Source of the DNA: Prevotella sp.
Lineage (GTDB): Bacteria; Bacteroidota; Bacteroidia; Bacteroidales; Bacteroidaceae
NCBI GenBank assembly: GCA_022511055.1
Contig: JAFLSH010000012.1
Location: 1 to 19,413 of the forward strand
DNA length: 19,413 bases
Direction of reading: 5' to 3'
Shown here: piece after piece, positions 15,384 to 19,413 of the stretch
Numbering within the stretch: the stretch's first letter is position 1
Layout of the letters: each line of letters opens with the position of its first letter
Made by a program: the position numbers and the translations under genes
Notes under the pieces: generated by a model
The model's input: only the letters and a program-made list of their open reading frames with translations
Databases searched by the model: none
Told to the model about the DNA's origin: nothing

Positions 15384-17843
15384 ATGAAGAAATTCTCATT
15401 GATTATCTTATTGTCGCTGTTGAGTGTAGTGACCATGCTGGGTCAAGGCATGAGTGACACTCAAGTCCTTCAGTTTATTGCCGCCGAGACAAAGGCGGGC
15501 ACTTCTCAAGGACAAATTGTAACAAAACTGATTCAAAAAGGTGTGAAAATCGACCAGATTCGCAGATTGCGAAACCAGTATGACAAGCAAATTTCGAGTC
15601 GTGGGGCTTCGGCTGCCGCCGATGGTGCTGTGAAAATGGCAGCTGATCGCATGACGGGCAACAGCGACCAGGCTTCTGGACAGGAACTGGCAACAGGCAG
15701 GGTTGGTACTACTGGAGAAGTGTATGCTAATGCTGCAGAGGAAGTCCAAGAGGTAGAGCGTGATGTGCAAGCTATGCAAGATGTGGCTCCAGATGCACAG
15801 GGTAAGAAGGTGTTTGGCCGTGATATTTTCCAACAGGCGAATCCGAACTTTCAGCCGAATGCAAACATGCCGATACCTGACACATACGTCTTAGGGCCTG
15901 GCGACCAGGTGGTGGTAGATGTCTACGGTGCGAGCCAACACACTCTGGTACATACCATTAGTCCTGAGGGAACAATTACGGTGTCTGGCTATGGACCGAT
16001 TTATTTAAGTGGCCTGACTGTAGTGGCTGCCCAGACTAAGTTGCGTAATACTCTCGGCTCGCGTTACCAGAGTAGCGACCTGAGAGTAACGGTAGGCAAT
16101 ACCCGCACGATTCAGGTAAACATCATGGGTGAAGTGAGAGCCCCAGGTTCTTATCACTTGAGTGCATTTGCGAATGTTTTCTATGCACTCTATAGGGCTG
16201 GCGGCACAAGCTCGCTTGGTACGCTGAGGAATATAAAGGTCTATCGCAATGGCCGTTTGGTTACAATTGTGGACTTGTATGACTACATCTTGAATGGTCG
16301 CTTGGCAGGAAACATCAATTTGCAAGACAATGATGTGATTCAGGTAGGCACATACGAAAGCCTTGTGGGTATCACGGGTAATGTGAAGCGCCCGATGTTC
16401 TATGAAATGCGCAAGGATGAGAGTGTTGCCACCTTGCTGAAATACGCAGGCGGCTTTACTGGCGATGCCCACAAGAAGACAGTCCGTTTGGTGAGACAGA
16501 CAGGTGAACGCTATCAGGTGTACAATGTGAACGAATTCGATATGGCGGGTTTCAAGCTGGAAGATGGTGATGCCATTACAGTAGACGGTATGATTAACCG
16601 CTACGAGAACATGGTGGAGATAAAAGGTGCCGTGTTCCGCCCAGGTCAGTTCCAGTTGGGAACGAATATTAATAGTGTGAAAACATTGATTGAAGCAGCA
16701 GAAGGTCTGACTGAAGATGCTTTCACGAGCCATGCCATATTACACCGACTGAAGGAAGACCGTAGCTTAGAGGTTGTACCTGTAGACGTAAAGGGTATCA
16801 TGGAAGGCACGGTAGCCGATATTCCTTTGGAAAATGAAGACGTATTGTTCATCATGACACAGGAAGATTTGCGGCAGGAGCGTACTTTGACAATTACCGG
16901 CGAGGTGATGTCGCCGGGAACATACGAGTTTGCCGATAACATGACCATTGAAGACCTGATAGTGATGGCTGGCGGTTTGACAGACCAGGCTTCTACGGCA
17001 AAGGTCGATGTAAGTAGACGAATCCGTGACCCGAAAGCTACGCTTAAAACGGATGAGATAGCCAAGTCATTTTCTTTCAACTTGAAAGATGGCTTGCTGA
17101 TTGATGGTGACAGAAGTTTTCTGTTAGAGCCTTACGATGTGGTACATGTGCGCAGAAGCCCGGCTTTCCATACGGCAAGGAATATTGTTGTTAACGGTGA
17201 AGTGAACTATGAGGGTAGTTTCACGTTAGAGAATAAGCGTATGCGCTTGAGCGATGCCGTTAAAATGGCGGGTGGAATAACCGAAGATGCCTATCTGCGT
17301 GGTGCCCGCTTGATTCGTGTGATGACGGAGGAAGAACGTCTCCGTGAAAAATCCACAATGGAAGCTATCCGCCTGGTCTTGACGGAACGCGGAGACTCTG
17401 TAGCATGGAATAAGCTGGATTTAGAAAACAACTATCCCGTAGCTATAGACTTGGAAGGTGCATTGAAGAACCCTGGTAGTGGAAAGGATATACTTCTGCG
17501 CGAGGGAGACCGTATTTTTGTGCCAGAATATAATGCGGTAGTGAAGATTGCCGGTGATGTGATGTTCCCGAACACGGTTTTCTATGAGCCGGGTAAGCGC
17601 TATAAGTATTATGTGAATCAGGCTGGCGGCTTTGGGCACAGGGCAAAGAAGTCGAAAACGTTTATTGTTTATCAGAACGGTCAGGTTGGTCTGACGAAGA
17701 AGGGAGCGAAGCCAGAGCCAGGGTGCGAGATAGTTGTTCCGAGCAAGAAACGGAAAGACCCGGTTAACATTGGCGGATTGTTGGGAATAGGTTCGTCTTT
17801 GGCCAGCCTTGCAACTATGATTGTTGCGTTGACACGGCTTTAA
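15384..17843 (+). CDS. SLBB-domain polysaccharide export protein (Wza-like)
   Basis: The protein has 819 aa. It has a Sec signal peptide (MKKFSLIILLSLLSVVTMLGQG, cleavage near 20-22) and a helical N-terminal segment to about 140. The Poly_export motif follows (YVLGPGDQVVVDVYG, 168-182). Then come about six SLBB-like beta-grasp units, marked by VxGxVxxPGxF-type turns at 247, 329, 413, 504, 603 and 722. A short hydrophobic C-terminus ends the protein (GLLGIGSSLASLATMIVAL). The family forms the periplasmic/outer-membrane channel for capsule or exopolysaccharide export. E. coli Wza has fewer SLBB units, but long multi-SLBB forms are common in Bacteroidota. Base composition is more AT-rich than mfd and dnaX. 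It precedes the Wzz-like gene by 30 nt. Confidence 0.93.
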   Translation: MKKFSLIILLSLLSVVTMLGQGMSDTQVLQFIAAETKAGTSQGQIVTKLIQKGVKIDQIRRLRNQYDKQISSRGASAAADGAVKMAADRMTGNSDQASGQELATGRVGTTGEVYANAAEEVQEVERDVQAMQDVAPDAQGKKVFGRDIFQQANPNFQPNANMPIPDTYVLGPGDQVVVDVYGASQHTLVHTISPEGTITVSGYGPIYLSGLTVVAAQTKLRNTLGSRYQSSDLRVTVGNTRTIQVNIMGEVRAPGSYHLSAFANVFYALYRAGGTSSLGTLRNIKVYRNGRLVTIVDLYDYILNGRLAGNINLQDNDVIQVGTYESLVGITGNVKRPMFYEMRKDESVATLLKYAGGFTGDAHKKTVRLVRQTGERYQVYNVNEFDMAGFKLEDGDAITVDGMINRYENMVEIKGAVFRPGQFQLGTNINSVKTLIEAAEGLTEDAFTSHAILHRLKEDRSLEVVPVDVKGIMEGTVADIPLENEDVLFIMTQEDLRQERTLTITGEVMSPGTYEFADNMTIEDLIVMAGGLTDQASTAKVDVSRRIRDPKATLKTDEIAKSFSFNLKDGLLIDGDRSFLLEPYDVVHVRRSPAFHTARNIVVNGEVNYEGSFTLENKRMRLSDAVKMAGGITEDAYLRGARLIRVMTEEERLREKSTMEAIRLVLTERGDSVAWNKLDLENNYPVAIDLEGALKNPGSGKDILLREGDRIFVPEYNAVVKIAGDVMFPNTVFYEPGKRYKYYVNQAGGFGHRAKKSKTFIVYQNGQVGLTKKGAKPEPGCEIVVPSKKRKDPVNIGGLLGIGSSLASLATMIVALTRL

Positions 17844-17873
17844 TAGTTCATAATTTGTAATTTATGTTTTGAT

Positions 17874-18989
17874 ATGAGTGAAGAAAATAAATATACGGAG
17901 AATCATATAGAGGAAGAATCTTCTATAGATTTTGGAAAATTATTCCGCGACCTGCTCAGTCATAAAAAGCTGTATTACAAGGTGCTGCCTTTGGCTGCGG
18001 TGTTGGCTGTGGTGTACACCTTGAGCCTGCCTAACTACTATAACTGTACGGTGAAGCTGTCGCCGGAGATGAGCAGTAGTTCAAGCAAGAGCGGATTGGC
18101 CAGCTTGGCCAGCTCGTTTGGAGTGAATCTCGGCTCGGCGATGGGTAATGGCACAGAGGCGCTGTTCCCAACGTTGTATCCCGAGTTGATGAACTCTGTG
18201 GACTTTAAGACGAGCTTGTTTCCTGTTCCCGTGACTATAGAGGGAGATGAGGAAAAGGGAGAGCCGAATCGCACGATGTCTTACTATGACTATCTGGAAA
18301 ATGAACAGAAGGCACCTTGGTGGAGCGCTGCTATTAGTGGTACAATGAAATGGCTGGTTAGCCTGTTAAAAGGTGAAGAAGAAGAGGTGAACGCGAAGAT
18401 AAATCCCTTTCGGTTGACACGTGAACAGGCTGCTATTATGAAGGCTATTGACGAGAAGGTGGTGTGCGACGTGGACAAGAAGACCATGGTGATTACAATC
18501 AATGTGACGGATCAGGATCCCGTGATTTGCGCCACAATGGCCGACACGGTGAAAAACCGGCTTCAGAACTTCATCACCGACTATCGGACATCGAAGGCCC
18601 GCGTTGATTTGGAGTATAATCGGAAACTGTATCAGGAGACAAAGGCCCGCTATGACAAGGCTCGCCGCTTGTACGCAGAGTTCTCTGATGCCAATCAGGA
18701 CATCATCTTGCAGACGGTGCGACAGAAGCAGGTTGACCTGGAGAATGAAATGCAGATACAGTACAATGCCTATACGCAGGTTGCTGCGCAGCTGATGGCG
18801 GCTGAGGCAAAGGTACAGGAAGATACGCCTGCGTTCACGACGCTGCAAAGTGCAACGGTGCCGGTGAAGAAGACGGGGCCGAAGCGTTCAATGATTTGTC
18901 TGGTGATTATGTTCCTGGCTTTCGCTGGCACCACGGCTTGGATTCTCTACAAAGAAGACGACTTGAAGCCCCTGCTCGGGTTGAGCTAA
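17874..18989 (+). CDS. Wzz-family polysaccharide chain-length determinant
   Basis: The protein has 371 aa and is an inner-membrane co-polymerase. The first membrane segment is at about 37-54 (VLPLAAVLAVVYTLSLP). A periplasmic part with a Ser-rich stretch (67-82) follows, then a long coiled coil (about 245-315). A proline-containing segment (ATVPVKKTGPKRS, 327-339) leads into the second membrane segment at about 340-358, as in Wzz/PCP proteins. There is no C-terminal tyrosine-kinase domain, so a separate kinase would be needed if one is used. Family members set polysaccharide length and couple polymerisation to the Wza-type channel, which fits the gene 30 nt upstream. No other glycan genes follow in the window. 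Confidence 0.92.
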   Translation: MSEENKYTENHIEEESSIDFGKLFRDLLSHKKLYYKVLPLAAVLAVVYTLSLPNYYNCTVKLSPEMSSSSSKSGLASLASSFGVNLGSAMGNGTEALFPTLYPELMNSVDFKTSLFPVPVTIEGDEEKGEPNRTMSYYDYLENEQKAPWWSAAISGTMKWLVSLLKGEEEEVNAKINPFRLTREQAAIMKAIDEKVVCDVDKKTMVITINVTDQDPVICATMADTVKNRLQNFITDYRTSKARVDLEYNRKLYQETKARYDKARRLYAEFSDANQDIILQTVRQKQVDLENEMQIQYNAYTQVAAQLMAAEAKVQEDTPAFTTLQSATVPVKKTGPKRSMICLVIMFLAFAGTTAWILYKEDDLKPLLGLS

Positions 18990-19033
18990 ACGCTCTGTTG
19001 TTCTTTAGTGTAGAATTAACAGCTAAATCCTAC

Positions 19034-19051
19034 TATATATGCGCGCGCGTG
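19034..19051. other. Alternating pyrimidine-purine run
   Basis: Eighteen bases alternate pyrimidine and purine without a break (TATATAT then GCGCGCGCGTG) in the space after the wzz-like gene. Such runs can adopt left-handed Z-DNA under negative supercoiling. A role here is unproven. From 18990 to 19144 I see no gene. Confidence 0.6.
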
Positions 19052-19144
19052 AAAAACTTTATATTATGTAACCTGCTTTGTCAAATGTAACATCAGTTGG
19101 TCAACTTATGGCAAAGCCAGTCCGCAGCCCACACCTTTGGGCAG

Positions 19145-19268
19145 AAAGTGGTGCTTTTCGGAAATTACTCCATGAGTTTCGCGGCTAAAGTGGCGCTTTA
19201 GGAAAATTACTCCGTGAGTTTTGGGCGAAACTCACGGAGTTTTTCGGCTAAAGTGGTGCTTTTTTTGT
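19145..19268. repeat. Palindromic intergenic repeat cluster, right copy
   Basis: Three units begin AAAGTGgtGCTTTT / AAAGTGGCGCTTT / AAAGTGGTGCTTTTTTT at 19145, 19187 and 19250. Between them lie a half-palindrome (ATTACTCCATGAGTTTC, 19164-19180) and a full palindrome (19209-19240, 13-bp arms ACTCCGTGAGTTT). The arms and tails match those at 11-75, in the same orientation. The series looks like decayed tandem copies of one roughly 42-63-bp unit. Confidence 0.85.
19209..19244 (+). terminator. Repeat-derived intrinsic terminator after the polysaccharide genes
   Basis: A perfect 13-bp stem (19209-19221 with 19228-19240), loop TGGGCG, is followed directly by a short T-run (19240-19244). It can end transcripts from the SLBB-Wzz unit, although it is 220 nt after the wzz-like stop. 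Confidence 0.6.
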
Positions 19269-19315
19269 GCAGTTTACCGCTTTTTGGCGGCTGTTATGCG
19301 GATTAAATTGTGTGT

Positions 19316-19356
19316 ATCTGTCATTTTTGTCTGCACGAGGCGACAAAATGGCAGAT
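19316..19356. promoter_or_regulatory. Imperfect inverted repeat next to the sigma-54 promoter
   Basis: ATCTGTCATTTTTGTCTGC (19316-19334) pairs with GCGACAAAATGGCAGAT (19340-19356) with one mismatch and two single-base bulges. It ends about 10 bp before the -24 element. It could be a regulator-binding site or a hairpin; which one is not shown by the sequence. Confidence 0.5.
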
Positions 19357-19364
19357 TATAGCGC

Positions 19365-19381
19365 TTGGCATTGTTCTTGCA
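19365..19381 (+). promoter_or_regulatory. Candidate sigma-54 (RpoN) promoter
   Basis: TTGGCATTGTTCTTGCA carries GG (19367-19368) and GC (19379-19380) exactly 10 nt apart. It matches the -24/-12 consensus TTGGCAC-n5-TTGCA at all but one of the usual positions. It points right, out of the window, at a gene that is not visible. Confidence 0.7.
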
Positions 19382-19413
19382 CAAAGAGTAGTGAAGACAA
19401 CAAACAGTCTAAG

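Noticed and set aside
15351..15458. Short ORF of 35 codons starting ATGGCATTTGAA in the leader of the SLBB gene
   Set aside because: It overlaps the SLBB start out of frame and lacks a recognisable product. It could be a leader peptide, but nothing in the sequence supports this over chance.

Overview
The window looks like a chromosomal segment of a Bacteroidales bacterium, most likely Prevotellaceae. The supporting signs are Bacteroidota -7 boxes (TAnnTTTG) a short distance before several start codons, no consistent Shine-Dalgarno sequences, a DUF4369 lipoprotein, a TonB-receptor-like barrel with a carboxypeptidase-regulatory N-terminus, and the style of the SLBB and Wzz exopolysaccharide proteins. 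Most genes are GC-rich. The two polysaccharide genes at the right are visibly more AT-rich.

Layout. Positions 1-120 hold a palindromic intergenic repeat cluster. A large outer-membrane beta-barrel gene (228-2936, minus) diverges from a rightward operon of dnaX, an ftsB/divIC-like gene and a small membrane protein gene (3172-5713), which ends at a strong intrinsic terminator (5717-5751). A second rightward unit (5802-8741) contains a DUF4369 lipoprotein, a dihydroorotase and a free-standing reactivation domain of B12-dependent methionine synthase, with overlapping ends. The 3' end of the last gene runs into a 21-bp tandem repeat. A convergent leftward operon (11560 down to 8856) encodes a polyprenol-phosphate glycosyltransferase, a lysophosphatidate acyltransferase and a membrane-anchored metallophosphoesterase, all envelope-lipid functions. 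Divergent from it lies mfd (11682-15215). A two-gene polysaccharide export unit follows (SLBB/Wza-like plus Wzz-like, 15384-18989).

The last 420 bases have no gene. They contain an 18-nt alternating pyrimidine-purine run, a second cluster of the palindromic repeat seen at the left end (one copy of which forms a terminator), an imperfect inverted repeat, and a near-consensus sigma-54 promoter pointing out of the window.

The protein genes belong mostly to known families. They cover replication, division, transcription-coupled repair, pyrimidine synthesis, B12/methionine metabolism and envelope building. I see no defence system, CRISPR array, transposase, tRNA or rRNA. The less ordinary features are the split MetH activation domain beside dihydroorotase, the paired repeat clusters, the in-frame 21-bp repeat across a stop codon, low-complexity insertions in Mfd (one built from a 7-bp repeat), and the sigma-54 promoter with its adjacent palindrome.
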